DNA from: Wolbachia endosymbiont (group B) of Eucosma cana
GTDB lineage: Bacteria > Pseudomonadota > Alphaproteobacteria > Rickettsiales > Anaplasmataceae
Assembly: GCF_947250645.1 (NCBI RefSeq)
Contig: NZ_OX366334.1
Location: 806,001 to 870,000 of the forward strand
DNA length: 64,000 nucleotides
Direction: 5' to 3'
The notes under the pieces are model-generated. The model did not search any database. It was not told where the DNA came from and saw only the letters and a list, made by a program, of their open reading frames with translations. Position numbers and translations under genes: made by a program. Of the stretch, positions 43,024 to 53,407 are shown one piece after another; positions within the stretch are counted from its first letter, which is position 1, and every line of letters starts with the position of its first letter.

Positions 43024-44382
43024 ATGAGTGATCTATTTAAAAGTGACAATTATGATAAAAATCTCAATTCTTTGATAAGAGTCATAAAGCTGAAGGATAC
43101 AAAAAAAATTAATGAACAATATGATGAAACACTGAAAGATTTATCTCAAGCTCTGAAGAATTTTACAAACAACGCAAAAGATGTAGCTAAGTTTGTTATA
43201 TATAGTGACTTGAATAATTATGTAGAACCTTTGAGCACAAAGCCACTCGGTTTTATTGGAACATTAAAAGGAATATTAGATAGAGTCTTGGGAAAAGATA
43301 TTCCAACTAATGATAATGACATAAAAAATTTTGTTGGTGATGAATTATCAGGTTTCACTATAGAAAAAGCAGCCGAGTACTCAAATATTTTAAGTACAAT
43401 TAATCTATTCAAGAAAGGACTTAAAGAAATTTTAGATTCGAAGCAGAGTGGAAAAAACAATAAAGAACATAAATCATATGAAGTAAGCTCAAAAAATAAA
43501 ACAACATCAAAGCAGAAGGAAGATACTTTCAAGCTGCAAAAAGGAAAACAGCCGGCAGGAAAAAAGAAAATAAAACGGCCAACAACGGCACCTCCACCAC
43601 CTCCTACTGACTCAAAAAAGGTACACTTTAAAACAGAAATAGAGAATGTATCTCCTGAAGATTCAGGCTATGAAAGTTCATTAAGTGAAGAGTCTGGACA
43701 TGAGGAAATATCAAATTATCAAGAGAAAAAGAGTAAAGCGTCAACGAAAGATTCGCGGCACTCAAAGTTGCCTAAAGAGGAGCCAATTCACAAAACGAAA
43801 CCTAAGAAAAATGCAGGAACAAGAAGAGGATATAAAAAGAGACAAGCTCCAGAGCCACCAGCGCTAAACGCTACCAATCAAGAAATTAGGCAAGAAACTA
43901 AAGAAGATAAATCTGAAATACTGTCAAATCCTAAAAGGCTAGATATTGTTGATCAACAAGTGAGCACGAAACCAATAATAGTAGAAGTGACTTCGCAAAA
44001 ATCAGCTGAAAGTAAACCAATCCTGAAAAAATCTGCTGATAAAGCAGCATCAGAAGTAAAAGCGGTTATTATAAAAGAAAAAGTAAATAGCAAGAAGGAC
44101 GGTAGAGTAAAGTCAATGGTAGAAAAATTTGAGCAAAATCAAATTGCTAAGAGCAAAGCCACCCCTGCAACACAAGCAGATATTGGTATGAAGAAAGATC
44201 CTGCACCATCGCAAAAAACATCCTCCCAATCTCACTCATTTCCGGTAGGAAATAAAAGATCTAAAATGAACCCCATAACAGCAAAGTCCGATTGTAAACT
44301 TCCGGTTAGTAAAAAACCTCTTCTCACTCATGTTAGTGTAAAGAAAATAGCTGCACGATTTGAAAGCCATGGGAAGAAATAG
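43024..44382 (+). CDS. Proline/lysine-rich protein, candidate secreted effector
   Basis: 452 residues. The first 145 form a helical domain (VIKLKDTKKINEQYDETLKD, then FTIEKAAEYSNILSTINLFK) with no membrane segment. The rest is disordered and basic, with host-like short motifs: TAPPPPPTD near 190, an acidic EDSGYESSLSEE near 212-223, RQAPEPPAL near 275, and two related peptides VKSMVEKFE and VKKIAARFE. There is no signal peptide; type IV effectors of Wolbachia lack one. No known effector is identified with certainty, and function is unknown. The frame is intact and dense, and the gene stands between IS debris and trpS. Confidence 0.7.
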   Translation: MSDLFKSDNYDKNLNSLIRVIKLKDTKKINEQYDETLKDLSQALKNFTNNAKDVAKFVIYSDLNNYVEPLSTKPLGFIGTLKGILDRVLGKDIPTNDNDIKNFVGDELSGFTIEKAAEYSNILSTINLFKKGLKEILDSKQSGKNNKEHKSYEVSSKNKTTSKQKEDTFKLQKGKQPAGKKKIKRPTTAPPPPPTDSKKVHFKTEIENVSPEDSGYESSLSEESGHEEISNYQEKKSKASTKDSRHSKLPKEEPIHKTKPKKNAGTRRGYKKRQAPEPPALNATNQEIRQETKEDKSEILSNPKRLDIVDQQVSTKPIIVEVTSQKSAESKPILKKSADKAASEVKAVIIKEKVNSKKDGRVKSMVEKFEQNQIAKSKATPATQADIGMKKDPAPSQKTSSQSHSFPVGNKRSKMNPITAKSDCKLPVSKKPLLTHVSVKKIAARFESHGKK

Positions 44383-44389
44383 TTGTAAC

Positions 44390-45388
44390 TTATTGAACAA
44401 ACCCTATAATATCCTTGATCTCTTTTATATTGTTATTTGCAATCTCTGCTGCTTTTTCTGCACCTTCTTTTAATATTTTATGTAAATGGAGCTGATCCGC
44501 CAAAAGACCGTTCATCTTCTCACGTATGGGTGATATAACACTGATGATTAAGCCAGCTAACTCTTTTTTAAAGTGTTTCATATCATGTTTATTCACTTCT
44601 TCACACACTTTTTCCACATTTAAATCACTAAGCACTGAATAAATGTTTACCAAATTGTTTACTTCTGGACGGCACTTTAAAGTAGCAAAATCAAAGCCTA
44701 GAATTGAATCTGTTTTTGCTTTTTCTATTTTCCTGACAATCAAGTCATCTGTATCGTCAAGGTTAATGCATGAGTATTCTGAAGAATCAGATTTGCTCAT
44801 CTTGCTTGCTCCATCTCTTAAGCTCATTATCCTTGATGTACAATCCAAAGTTAAGATTTCAGGTATGATGAAATGACTACATTTATAATGATTGTTAAAA
44901 GCTGATGCAATATCACGTGCAAGTTCTAAATGCTGTTTTTGATCATCGCCAACAGGAACATATTTAGTTTGATACAGCAATATATCCGCAGCCATAAGTA
45001 CTGGGTAGCTATATAACCCAAGAGAAGCTTTTTGTCTATCGCTTCCAGCCTTATCTTTAAATTGAGTCATACGATTAAGCCAACCAATTGGTGTATAGCA
45101 CCCTAGCAGCCAGCCCAATTCTGCATGACCACTAACTGCGGATTGATTGAAAATAATCGACTTTTCCGGATCTATTCCACATGCAATATAAGTTGCTGCT
45201 GCTTTAAAAATATTATTTTTTAATTCATTTGCGGGAAGCTTATTTGCTGTGATTGCATGCAGATCAACAACACAAAAAAGAGATTTATATTTATCCTGCA
45301 ACCCTATCCACTGCTTAATTGCACCAAGATAATTGCCCAAGTGTAATACTCCACTTGGCTGAATACCTGAGAAGACAACTTCTTCCAT
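44390..45388 (-). CDS. trpS: Tryptophanyl-tRNA synthetase
   Basis: Class I synthetase charging tRNA-Trp. The HIGH-type motif is HLGNY at residues 16-20, in GIQPSGVLHLGNYLGAI. The KMSKS motif is in RDGASKMSKSDSSEYSCI. 332 residues, normal for bacterial TrpRS. It is followed on the minus strand upstream by grpE with a gap of 15 bases, so the two may be co-transcribed (grpE first). Confidence 0.96.
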   Translation of the reverse strand: MEEVVFSGIQPSGVLHLGNYLGAIKQWIGLQDKYKSLFCVVDLHAITANKLPANELKNNIFKAAATYIACGIDPEKSIIFNQSAVSGHAELGWLLGCYTPIGWLNRMTQFKDKAGSDRQKASLGLYSYPVLMAADILLYQTKYVPVGDDQKQHLELARDIASAFNNHYKCSHFIIPEILTLDCTSRIMSLRDGASKMSKSDSSEYSCINLDDTDDLIVRKIEKAKTDSILGFDFATLKCRPEVNNLVNIYSVLSDLNVEKVCEEVNKHDMKHFKKELAGLIISVISPIREKMNGLLADQLHLHKILKEGAEKAAEIANNNIKEIKDIIGFVQ

Positions 45389-45403
45389 ACCTTGAGTGTT
45401 TTA

Positions 45404-45973
45404 TTAGTTACTTTCGCAATCAGCAGATTTTTTAGAAAGAATAACCATTGCAGGACGAAGCAACCTATTTTTAATGGTATAACCAGTTTGTAGTACTTCT
45501 ACAATAGTGCCAGGCTCTTTTTCATTATCTTCTCTTTCCACAACAGCTTGATGTAAATTGCTGTCAAAAGAGTTACCTATTGGATCTATTTCTTCTATTC
45601 CATGTTTTTTTAGATCACTCACAATCTTTTGGTGCGCCACTTTTATTCCCTCATGAATAGGATCATCATCTTTCAAGTTTTCCATTGCTTTTTTTAAATT
45701 GTCACAAGAGTCGATCATATCACGTGCAAATTTTGTGACTGCATAATCACTTGCATCGCTAATTTGCTTTTGCATTATACGTTTAACGTTTTCATTATCT
45801 GCAACAGCACGGCGTAAATGATCTTCAAGCTGAACTGCACGTTCTTTTAATATATTAAGCTCTTCACTTAAATCACCTGTTTGCTGATCTTCTTGGTCAT
45901 CCCCTTTTCGTTTACTGACCATATCTGCAAATTTCTTTTTTTTCTCTTTATTACTATCTGACATATCATTCAC
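45404..45973 (-). CDS. grpE: Nucleotide exchange factor GrpE
   Basis: Co-chaperone that releases ADP from DnaK. 189 residues: an acidic/charged N-terminus, a long coiled coil (LSEELNILKERAVQLEDHLR, RRAVADNENVKRIMQKQI), then FARDMIDSCDNLKKAM and the C-terminal beta wing DPIGNSFDSNLHQAVVERED with GYTIKNRLLRPAMVILSK. The order and length are normal. Confidence 0.94.
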   Translation of the reverse strand: MNDMSDSNKEKKKKFADMVSKRKGDDQEDQQTGDLSEELNILKERAVQLEDHLRRAVADNENVKRIMQKQISDASDYAVTKFARDMIDSCDNLKKAMENLKDDDPIHEGIKVAHQKIVSDLKKHGIEEIDPIGNSFDSNLHQAVVEREDNEKEPGTIVEVLQTGYTIKNRLLRPAMVILSKKSADCESN

Positions 45974-46026
45974 CCTTACAAACTTAATAAATATATAACA
46001 ATCAATCTAAAAATATCAAGCGTTAG

Positions 46027-47013
46027 CTATCCTTGTCTTTCTATGCTTGCATTTAAAAAGTCAATCAAAGCAGTTTTATAAAGAGAATCAGAAAAAGTAT
46101 CAATATTACTTTGCGCCATATTAATATAGTGTTTAGCTTCTTCCATAGAAACATGAATGGCATTATGATGATTAATATATTGTAATGCTTGGTCAAAATT
46201 GTGTCTAGCTGAAGAAAAAGATTTCTCCCAGAATTTTTGTTCTGATGAGCTGCCTTTTTCATATGCTATAATAGAAGGTAAAGTGACTTTACCTTCAAAG
46301 AAATCTTTTCCAAGTTGCTTTCCTAAAGTGCATTGATTAGCAGTATAATCTAGCACGTCATCAATTATTTGGAATGCCATGCCAAAATTAAACCCGAAAT
46401 TCCTTAGCCTCTCTGTTTCATCACTTGTGGCTCCAGATACTACTGATGCAGCCTCGCAGCATGCAGAAAATAAAGATGCTGTCTTTTCTCCAATGATATT
46501 AAAATAATTTTTCCTAATTGTGTTAGGGTCAAAACGCGTTGTCATCTGCTTTATCTCACCCTTGACAAGCAAATTAGATGCCTTAGATAAAATAGAGAGA
46601 ACACTTAAATTCCCACATTCTATAAGCCATCTAAATGCTAAGGTCAATAATAGATCACCAACTAAAATGCTTGATTTATTCCCCCAAATTTTATTTGCTG
46701 TTGCAACTCCATGGCGTGACTTACTTTCATCAAGCACATCATCATGAAGTAAAGTAGCGTTGTGTATAAATTCTACCGATGCAGCAATGTTGACCCTACT
46801 CTCTCCAGAGTAATTCAGCATTTTACATATAATAAAAATGAGCTTAGGCCTTATCTTTTTTCCTCCTGAATTAATAAGATGAGATGTAATATCGGTAGCA
46901 AGCTTAGTACCTTCATCATTGACATTTTTGAAGATAAAGTCATTCATAGCCAATAAATCAGAAGATACAATATCATCTAATTTACTACTTTTTGTTAAAT
47001 CAGTGTTTAGCAT
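46027..47013 (-). CDS. ispB: Polyprenyl diphosphate synthase (IspB-like)
   Basis: Builds the long isoprenoid chain used by UbiA for ubiquinone and possibly the undecaprenyl-like carrier pool. Both Asp-rich motifs are present in 328 residues: LLHDDVLDES (Asp91, 92, 95) and FQIIDDVLDYTA (Asp218, 219, 222). GGKKIRPKLIFIIC binds the substrate. Chain length cannot be read from sequence by eye; the octaprenyl type is the usual assignment. It is 11 bases downstream of rpsP on the minus strand. Confidence 0.9.
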   Translation of the reverse strand: MLNTDLTKSSKLDDIVSSDLLAMNDFIFKNVNDEGTKLATDITSHLINSGGKKIRPKLIFIICKMLNYSGESRVNIAASVEFIHNATLLHDDVLDESKSRHGVATANKIWGNKSSILVGDLLLTLAFRWLIECGNLSVLSILSKASNLLVKGEIKQMTTRFDPNTIRKNYFNIIGEKTASLFSACCEAASVVSGATSDETERLRNFGFNFGMAFQIIDDVLDYTANQCTLGKQLGKDFFEGKVTLPSIIAYEKGSSSEQKFWEKSFSSARHNFDQALQYINHHNAIHVSMEEAKHYINMAQSNIDTFSDSLYKTALIDFLNASIERQG

Positions 47014-47023
47014 TTAAGAGGAC

Positions 47024-47338
47024 TTATGCTTCTTGCCCTTGTACTTTCTCAACTTTTTTCTTTTCTATTTTTTTCGATTCTGTTTCTAAATCTACTATGC
47101 CTTTTTTAATGAACCACATTACCCTTTCAGTTGCTTGCGCTCCTACACTTAGCCAATGTTTTAATCTATCAGCTTTTACCACAACACGATTTTTATTGTC
47201 TTTTGGCAACATTGGATCATATTGTCCTATTCTCTCAATAAAGCGTCCATCTCTTGGTGCTCGTGAGTCGGCTACAACTATCCTATAAAAAGGACGTTTC
47301 TTTGCCCCAAACCTTGCTAACCTTATTTTAACTGCCAT
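47024..47338 (-). CDS. rpsP: 30S ribosomal protein S16
   Basis: 104 residues opening with [20 protein letters not shown], then [22 protein letters not shown] and [12 protein letters not shown], the S16 signature from end to end. A short charged tail ([16 protein letters not shown]) extends the protein beyond the usual 80-90 residues, as in other alphaproteobacteria. The usual partners rimM and trmD are not adjacent. Confidence 0.97.
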   Translation of the reverse strand: MAVKIRLARFGAKKRPFYRIVVADSRAPRDGRFIERIGQYDPMLPKDNKNRVVVKADRLKHWLSVGAQATERVMWFIKKGIVDLETESKKIEKKKVEKVQGQEA

Positions 47339-47471
47339 GTCAACCTTTGTTCATATATTAATTACAATTTAAATACAATAAACAGCTCAAGTCAAACTAA
47401 TTGTACCTCTTTTACCTAAAAATACAATATAGCCCCTCCAATCACTCATAAAAGGAAGATAATAAACTTTT

Positions 47472-49271
47472 TTATATATCATCAATCATAGCATGATTAA
47501 CTTCTACTCTATACTTTGATTTTAGATAGCTAATTAACTGTTCCTTTAGCGATATCATCACACGTTTTCCGGTGTCAAGCATGTTTAATTTACCATTTGA
47601 TGAATGCATTTCTTTTAGAACGCCTATTATAATTTCATTATTGTATTGAATAGGATCTGTTACCGAATTAGTTGTTTTCATATTGAAAATTTCTTCTATG
47701 AAAGAAAAAGGGTAGTTTTGTTCATTGCGTTGTATTTGCTGGCCTTTAACCAATTTTATACCTTGCATTTCTTCCAAATCTGTCTTTTCTCTTAGTTGAA
47801 CTGCTACTTCTTGTCCCATTTTAAACATTTTTTCTTTTATAAATTCACTATGCCAAAGCTTTATGGCTGATTCCCTACTTTCTTCAAAACTTTGTAATTT
47901 AGGAGGAATAATATCAGTGATTTTTACACCAACAACAGTATCTCCAACACCCTTAAAATAACTCTTCTGATCTTTCTCGCGTGAAAAAATGAAAGAAATG
48001 AAATCACTGAAATTTCCTACTTCATTACCACTTTGGTCTTTTCCACTAGCATCTACTGGACCAATGGTTTGTATAGGTAAATTGTAATTATTGGAGATTT
48101 CTTCAATCGTTGCACCATTGTATATCTTATAATTCACTTGATTTATGAAATCATTGACTTTTTCAAAAGACTTTTGATTGGTTAAAACTGACCTTATGTC
48201 TTTTTTTAAATCAACCAAGTCTTCATCAGAGATTTGATGTATGCTTTCTACCTTTATTACGTGCCATCCAAAATTGCTTGTTAAAACTTCACTTACTTCA
48301 CCTGTTTTGAGAGCAAATACCTTTTCTCTCATATTTTCAGGTAAGAAATCCTTAGTTATATTATTTACTCTGGTTTCTTCAAGTTTTACTTTACTGAACT
48401 CTTCTATTATGTCTTCAAAGCTTGCTTTACTTTCTTCAAGCGCTCTTCTTGCTATTTCAGCTTTTTCTTTGGTAGGAAATATCACATTGAATATGTCTCT
48501 TTGATTTTTAAGTTCCTGATGTTCTATTATACTATCAACCTCTTCATCTGAAATTCTGATTTGATCTTCAAAATATTTTTGATCCAGAGAAATGTATTGC
48601 GCAGTTCGATACTCAGGGTAATAAAAATTGGACTTATTTCTTTCATACAAATCAAGTAAGGCTTGATCATCTGGTTCAGGAACGTTTGTAATTGCATCCC
48701 CAGTTATTTTAACAATATCAATTACTCTAGTTTGGTAGCGATTTTTGTATATCTGCTCATCAACACTCTCACCAAAAGTTATCGGATAATTATCTTTAAA
48801 TAACGAAGTCATGAACATCATTGCAGGCAGGATTTTCTCTAGTTTTTCTATATATTCCTTTTCTGTTATATGCAGGCTATTTAGAGTTTGATGGAATTTA
48901 TTATGGTCAAATTCTCCTTTATCGTCCTGAAAGTACTTGGTATTTTTTATATGGCTTTTGATAGATTCTTCTCCAACTTTTAATCCAAGTTCGCTAATTA
49001 GGTTAAACAATAGTTTTTGCTCTATAAGTGCGTTAAGTAAATCATATTTCAGCTTTTTTACTTGTTCTTTACTTATATCAGATCCAGAAATTTGCTTTTC
49101 ATAATTTTGATATAGTAATTTATATTCATCTGATGTTATCACTTCCTTTCCTACTTTAGCTAATTCTTTCCTTTCATCATCATTTGATAAAAGATTGCCA
49201 ATCCCCATAAAGATTAATAAGCAAACTAAAAGGAGAACGATTGCCTTGGTAAAAAAATTTCTAATACTCAT
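47472..49271 (-). CDS. ppiD: Peptidyl-prolyl isomerase PpiD (SurA-type chaperone)
   Basis: Inner-membrane-anchored periplasmic folding factor. 599 residues: one membrane helix at about 10-27 (AIVLLLVCLLIFMGIGNLL) and the SurA-N-like helical chaperone domain to about 210, opening VITSDEYKLLYQNYEKQISG. The central parvulin/PPIC domain is at about 235-355 (RDIFNVIFPTKEKAEIARRA through FGWHVIKVESIHQ). The rest is a long C-terminal helical part. The length is normal. It helps outer-membrane and secreted proteins fold, together with the Sec/YidC machinery. Confidence 0.9.
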   Translation of the reverse strand: MSIRNFFTKAIVLLLVCLLIFMGIGNLLSNDDERKELAKVGKEVITSDEYKLLYQNYEKQISGSDISKEQVKKLKYDLLNALIEQKLLFNLISELGLKVGEESIKSHIKNTKYFQDDKGEFDHNKFHQTLNSLHITEKEYIEKLEKILPAMMFMTSLFKDNYPITFGESVDEQIYKNRYQTRVIDIVKITGDAITNVPEPDDQALLDLYERNKSNFYYPEYRTAQYISLDQKYFEDQIRISDEEVDSIIEHQELKNQRDIFNVIFPTKEKAEIARRALEESKASFEDIIEEFSKVKLEETRVNNITKDFLPENMREKVFALKTGEVSEVLTSNFGWHVIKVESIHQISDEDLVDLKKDIRSVLTNQKSFEKVNDFINQVNYKIYNGATIEEISNNYNLPIQTIGPVDASGKDQSGNEVGNFSDFISFIFSREKDQKSYFKGVGDTVVGVKITDIIPPKLQSFEESRESAIKLWHSEFIKEKMFKMGQEVAVQLREKTDLEEMQGIKLVKGQQIQRNEQNYPFSFIEEIFNMKTTNSVTDPIQYNNEIIIGVLKEMHSSNGKLNMLDTGKRVMISLKEQLISYLKSKYRVEVNHAMIDDI

Positions 49272-49504
49272 TGTAAACTCAGTTAACTAACACTTAAATT
49301 TAGAATAGCAATAATTTAATCTTTGTAAATCTATTAACAAATTAGCTAATATGTGTAATATTGCAGTATATTAAATTAAATGGGAGCTTATATTAACCTA
49401 AGGGATGAGAAATATAAACTAAAAAGCCATTGGATGACAAAGTTAATGCTTTTTTAGTTTTAATGGTTTATATTTTATTTCTATAACAGTAAAGGAATAT
49501 TAAA

Positions 49505-50110
49505 ATGGGAGATGTTTTTTCGATGTCAATGGAATCTTCTAAAGACAATAAAGATAGAAATGAACAATTTCTCATGCAAGTAGCTGCTTGGTTGGTTGAT
49601 AACACTAGCTTAACTTTTGATCAAATAGCAAAATGTTGCAAGTTATCCCTTGAAAAAGTACAAGACATAGCTGATGAGGAAATAGAAGTTGAAAAGTATG
49701 ACCCTATTATTTCTGAAATAATTACTGAAAAAGAAATCGATGATTGCAAAAAAAATCCAAATCGTGTACCAAATTTGATTATAAAAAATATAAAAAAAAG
49801 GGCAAAGACGGTTAGCATTCTTGGCTTTCCTTCTACAGCAAGGCGTAGAAATAAACCTAATGCAATTTGTTATTTGGTAAGAAAATTTCCTATCTTGAAC
49901 AATCATGTTATAGCTAAGCTAGTTAGTACAACAAATTACACAGTTAAGCAGGTAAGAGATAGATCTCATCATAACATGCTCAATATCAAACCTCAAGATC
50001 CTGTACTACTTGGTTTATGTAGCCAGGAAAATTTAGAAGTGGAAGTAGAAAGAGCGGAAATAGAAGAAGAGAAGAAACAAAGATTAAAAAATATAAATAA
50101 TAGCTATTGA
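49505..50110 (+). CDS. trcR: TrcR-type cell-cycle regulator (DUF1013)
   Basis: Alphaproteobacterial regulatory protein family DUF1013, annotated as cell-cycle transcriptional regulator TrcR. The 201 residues contain AAWLVDNTSLTFDQIAKCCK, an HTH-like opening, VPNLIIKNIKKRAKTVSILG, then a second segment PNAICYLVRKFPILNNHVIA and KLVSTTNYTVKQVRDRSHHN. An acidic C-terminus follows. The protein is restricted to alphaproteobacteria, supporting the host-lineage call. Target genes are unknown. It is intact and transcribed alone, with a gap of 190 bases to rho. Confidence 0.85.
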   Translation: MGDVFSMSMESSKDNKDRNEQFLMQVAAWLVDNTSLTFDQIAKCCKLSLEKVQDIADEEIEVEKYDPIISEIITEKEIDDCKKNPNRVPNLIIKNIKKRAKTVSILGFPSTARRRNKPNAICYLVRKFPILNNHVIAKLVSTTNYTVKQVRDRSHHNMLNIKPQDPVLLGLCSQENLEVEVERAEIEEEKKQRLKNINNSY

Positions 50111-50150
50111 TGATTCTCAAATTCTTGTACTTTGTTAACATTAAATTGAC

Positions 50151-50178
50151 TTGACTTGTTAGTTTTTATCAGTATAAT
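50151..50178 (+). promoter_or_regulatory. Promoter of rho with a long leader
   Basis: TTGACT (50151-50156) and TATAAT (50173-50178), 16 bases apart. Transcription would start about 115 bases before the rho ATG at 50302. A long rho leader is known from E. coli, where Rho terminates its own transcript; here this is inference. Confidence 0.6.
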
Positions 50179-50301
50179 GTAAGTAAAGTATCTAGTTTAA
50201 TAATTAAACCTAAATACGCACTAAAAACTAGCTCAGCCTGATTTATTGTTTTATAGTCACATTTTAGGTTAGTAAGCATCAATTAAAATTTTTGGAGGAT
50301 T

Positions 50302-51708
50302 ATGACAACAATCAATGAAGATGTCTTAGCAAAAGAAAAGGTTGTAGATCAACCTGAAAAAAGTGAACAAATTCATAATGCTAACGCAGTAAAACAAATA
50401 ACCAGTGAAGGTGCTGAAAAACACAAGAAAACATTGGACCTGAGCGAATTGAAAGAAAAAACAGCAGAAGAATTGTTAGAGCTAGCTGAAGAAAGAAAAA
50501 TTTCAACTAGTGGTAAAGGCAATGGCAGGATGCTAAAACAGGAAATGATATTCAGTTTAATGAAGAAAATGAGTGAAGAAGGAGGCATAACCACAGGAAG
50601 TGGAGTAGTGGAAATATTGCCTGATGGTTTTGGCTTCTTACGTTCATCAAGTGCAAATTATGCTCCAAGTACCGATGATGTTTATATTTCCAATGGCCAA
50701 ATAAAGAAGTTTAATTTACGTACAGGAGATATGGCATGTGGAGAAATAAGGCCACCTGGTGATAAGGAAAGATATTTTACTTTAACTAAGGTTCACAGTA
50801 TAAACTCTACTGAAATCAGTGAATTAAGAAAGTACGTACATTTTGATAATTTGCTTCCACTTTATCCTGAAAAAAGCCTCATCCTTGAAAACAACAGTAG
50901 CGGAGATAATAAAAAAGATATAAACATGCGTGCTGTAGATATAGTTACACCTCTTGGAAAAGGACAAAGAGCATTGATAGTTGCTCCACCTCGTACAGGA
51001 AAAACGATATTGCTTCAGCAAATGGCTCACTCTATAGCTACAAATCATCCTGAAATAGAACTAATAGTATTACTTATAGATGAAAGACCCGAAGAGGTGA
51101 CAGATATGATACGCTCTGTAAAGGGTGAAGTGGTAAGCTCTACATTTGATGAACCTGCCTACCGTCATGTCCAACTTGCTGAAATAGTAATAGAAAAAGC
51201 TAAAAGAATGGTTGAACACAAAAAAGATGTAGTGATTTTGCTTGATTCTATAACTCGTCTTGCACGTGCTTATAATGCAGTCATTCCTTCGTCTGGAAAG
51301 GTTCTAACCGGCGGTGTAGATTCAAATGCGCTGCAAAGACCAAAACGCTTTTTTGGAGCAGCTCGTAATATTGAAAATGGTGGTTCTTTGACAATCATCG
51401 CTACAGCCCTTATAGAAACTGGTTCAAAAATGGATGATGTTATTTTTGAAGAGTTTAAAGGCACAGGTAATGCTGAAATTATACTAGATAGAAAACTTGC
51501 TGATAAACGTATATTCCCTGCTATTGATATTACAAAATCCGGAACAAGGAAGGAAGAGCTATTAGTTGATAAGGCCATACTAAATAAAATATGGGTATTG
51601 CGTAGGATACTTAATCCTATGGGGTCTGTTGAAGCAATGGAGTTTTTACGTGACAAACTACTTTTAACAAAGAGCAATGCTGACTTTTTTAACTCCATGA
51701 ATCACTAA
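50302..51708 (+). CDS. rho: Transcription termination factor Rho
   Basis: Hexameric RNA-dependent ATPase that ends transcription. 468 residues: a charged N-terminal extension, the SAP-like segment [20 protein letters not shown] and the cold-shock-like RNA-binding domain ([16 protein letters not shown]). Then come Walker [13 protein letters not shown], Walker [18 protein letters not shown], the Q-loop and R-loop ([20 protein letters not shown]), and the conserved [20 protein letters not shown]. Ribosome-binding site GGAGG at 50293-50297. Complete and normal. Confidence 0.97.
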   Translation: MTTINEDVLAKEKVVDQPEKSEQIHNANAVKQITSEGAEKHKKTLDLSELKEKTAEELLELAEERKISTSGKGNGRMLKQEMIFSLMKKMSEEGGITTGSGVVEILPDGFGFLRSSSANYAPSTDDVYISNGQIKKFNLRTGDMACGEIRPPGDKERYFTLTKVHSINSTEISELRKYVHFDNLLPLYPEKSLILENNSSGDNKKDINMRAVDIVTPLGKGQRALIVAPPRTGKTILLQQMAHSIATNHPEIELIVLLIDERPEEVTDMIRSVKGEVVSSTFDEPAYRHVQLAEIVIEKAKRMVEHKKDVVILLDSITRLARAYNAVIPSSGKVLTGGVDSNALQRPKRFFGAARNIENGGSLTIIATALIETGSKMDDVIFEEFKGTGNAEIILDRKLADKRIFPAIDITKSGTRKEELLVDKAILNKIWVLRRILNPMGSVEAMEFLRDKLLLTKSNADFFNSMNH

Positions 51709-51796
51709 AAGTAAGCCAATTCTGATGGAGCAAAAAAGCTATGTTTATACAATTGTGTACCAGTGTTGAAATGACACCCTCAGAAGGGGATTGTAT

Positions 51797-53284
51797 CTAC
51801 TCTGAATCAGATGATAAATTAGATGCTTGGTAAGCGTAATTTGGAGCTTCCTGTGTAATGATTATATCATGAGCATGACTTTCTCTTAATCCTGATGAAG
51901 TAATAGTGATAAATTTGCAGTTTTTTTTCATCTCTTCTATATTACGGTTGCCAGTGTAGCCCATTGCAGCTTGCAACCCACCAATTAACTGACAGATCAC
52001 TCCTGAAGCTGGACCTTTAAAAGGAACTCTTGCTTCTACTCCTTGTGGGACTAAATCAAGTTTTGAATCTTGAAAATAACGGCTAGCTGACCCTCGTTTC
52101 ATTGCACTAATAGATCCCATTCCTCGATATTCCTTATATGCTCTACCCTTATACATGATAATCTCACCTGGGCTTTCCTCAGTACCAGCAAAGATTGAAC
52201 CTATCATCACAGTATCAGCACCAGCTGCAATAGCTTTTGCAACATCTCCCGAATATTTTATTCCACCATCAGCAATTAGTCTGACTTCTTTTTCTTTACA
52301 AACCTCTGCAATATTCTTGATCGCAGAGAATTGTGGCATACCAACACCTGTAACTATTCTGGTAGTACAAATTGACCCTGGCCCTATTCCAACCTTCACT
52401 GCATCAACACCAGCATCAATCAACGCTTCAGCAGCCTCTTTTGTTGTGATATTTCCACCGATTAATTGAGTATTCGGATACATCTTTTTTATTTCCTTAA
52501 TAGTGCTGATAACGTTCTGGGAATGACCGTGAGCGGTATCTACAATAACCACATCAACTTCTTCTTCGATCAAAGCTTCACATCTTTCTATACCGTCTTT
52601 TTTACCAGTACCAATTGCAGCGGCAACTCTGAGTCGACCTTTACTGTCTTTACATGAATTTGGATATCTATTGTATTTTTCGATGTCTTTAACTGTGATT
52701 AGACCTATGCAACAAGAATTTTCATCAACAACCAAAAGCTTCTCTATTCTATTTGCATGCAACAATTTCATTGCTGAGGCGCTGTTTACTGCCTGCTCTC
52801 GAACTGTTACTAACTTATCTTTTGTCATTACCTCGGAAACTTTTATATTCATGTTCTGGTCTTCAATAAACCTCACATCTCGATTAGTTAAAATTCCCAC
52901 TAACTTGCGTTGATCAACTACAGGAATTCCGGAATAATTATACTCTCTCATTAATGAAACTGCTTCTGCAACCGTTTTATCTGGGGAAATTGTAATTGGG
53001 TTATACACGATCCAGCTTTCATATTTTTTCACCCTTCTTACTTCTAACACTTGTTCATCTATTGATAAATTCTTATGTATGCAACCTATTCCACCATGTT
53101 GGGCAATAGCTATTGCAAAACCTGATTCAGTGACAGTGTCCATTGCAGAGGATATGAGAGGGATATTTAGTTCTATATTATTTGTTAGATAAGTTCTTGT
53201 GTCTGCATCACGAGGCAATACATCAGAATAGGCCGGTAAGAGAAGTACATCGTCAAACGAATAACAAGCTTCCATTTTTTTCAT
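51797..53284 (-). CDS. guaB: Inosine-5'-monophosphate dehydrogenase
   Basis: Oxidises IMP to XMP, first committed step of GMP synthesis. 495 residues: the N-terminal barrel strand YSFDDVLLLPAYSDVLPRDA, two CBS domains at about 95-205 (VSLMREYNYSGIPVVDQRKL, ...), then IGGNITTKEAAEALIDAGVD and the active-site loop GPGSICTTRIVTGVG with the catalytic Cys. The flap EYRGMGSISAMKRGSASRYF and the Arg/Tyr region QGVEARVPFKGPASGVI follow. Complete. It stands convergent with rho; the short spacer has a weak palindromic-repeat remnant. Confidence 0.96.
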   Translation of the reverse strand: MKKMEACYSFDDVLLLPAYSDVLPRDADTRTYLTNNIELNIPLISSAMDTVTESGFAIAIAQHGGIGCIHKNLSIDEQVLEVRRVKKYESWIVYNPITISPDKTVAEAVSLMREYNYSGIPVVDQRKLVGILTNRDVRFIEDQNMNIKVSEVMTKDKLVTVREQAVNSASAMKLLHANRIEKLLVVDENSCCIGLITVKDIEKYNRYPNSCKDSKGRLRVAAAIGTGKKDGIERCEALIEEEVDVVIVDTAHGHSQNVISTIKEIKKMYPNTQLIGGNITTKEAAEALIDAGVDAVKVGIGPGSICTTRIVTGVGMPQFSAIKNIAEVCKEKEVRLIADGGIKYSGDVAKAIAAGADTVMIGSIFAGTEESPGEIIMYKGRAYKEYRGMGSISAMKRGSASRYFQDSKLDLVPQGVEARVPFKGPASGVICQLIGGLQAAMGYTGNRNIEEMKKNCKFITITSSGLRESHAHDIIITQEAPNYAYQASNLSSDSE

Positions 53285-53407
53285 ATGCTTTATTTAAAGC
53301 TTATACGCCAATTAATGAAATTGCAATAGAGCTTTTGCAAAATTAGCCTGGCTACAGCTATTTTTAGATCAAAATAGGATAGAAGAGGTATGTAGCTCCT
53401 AATATAT

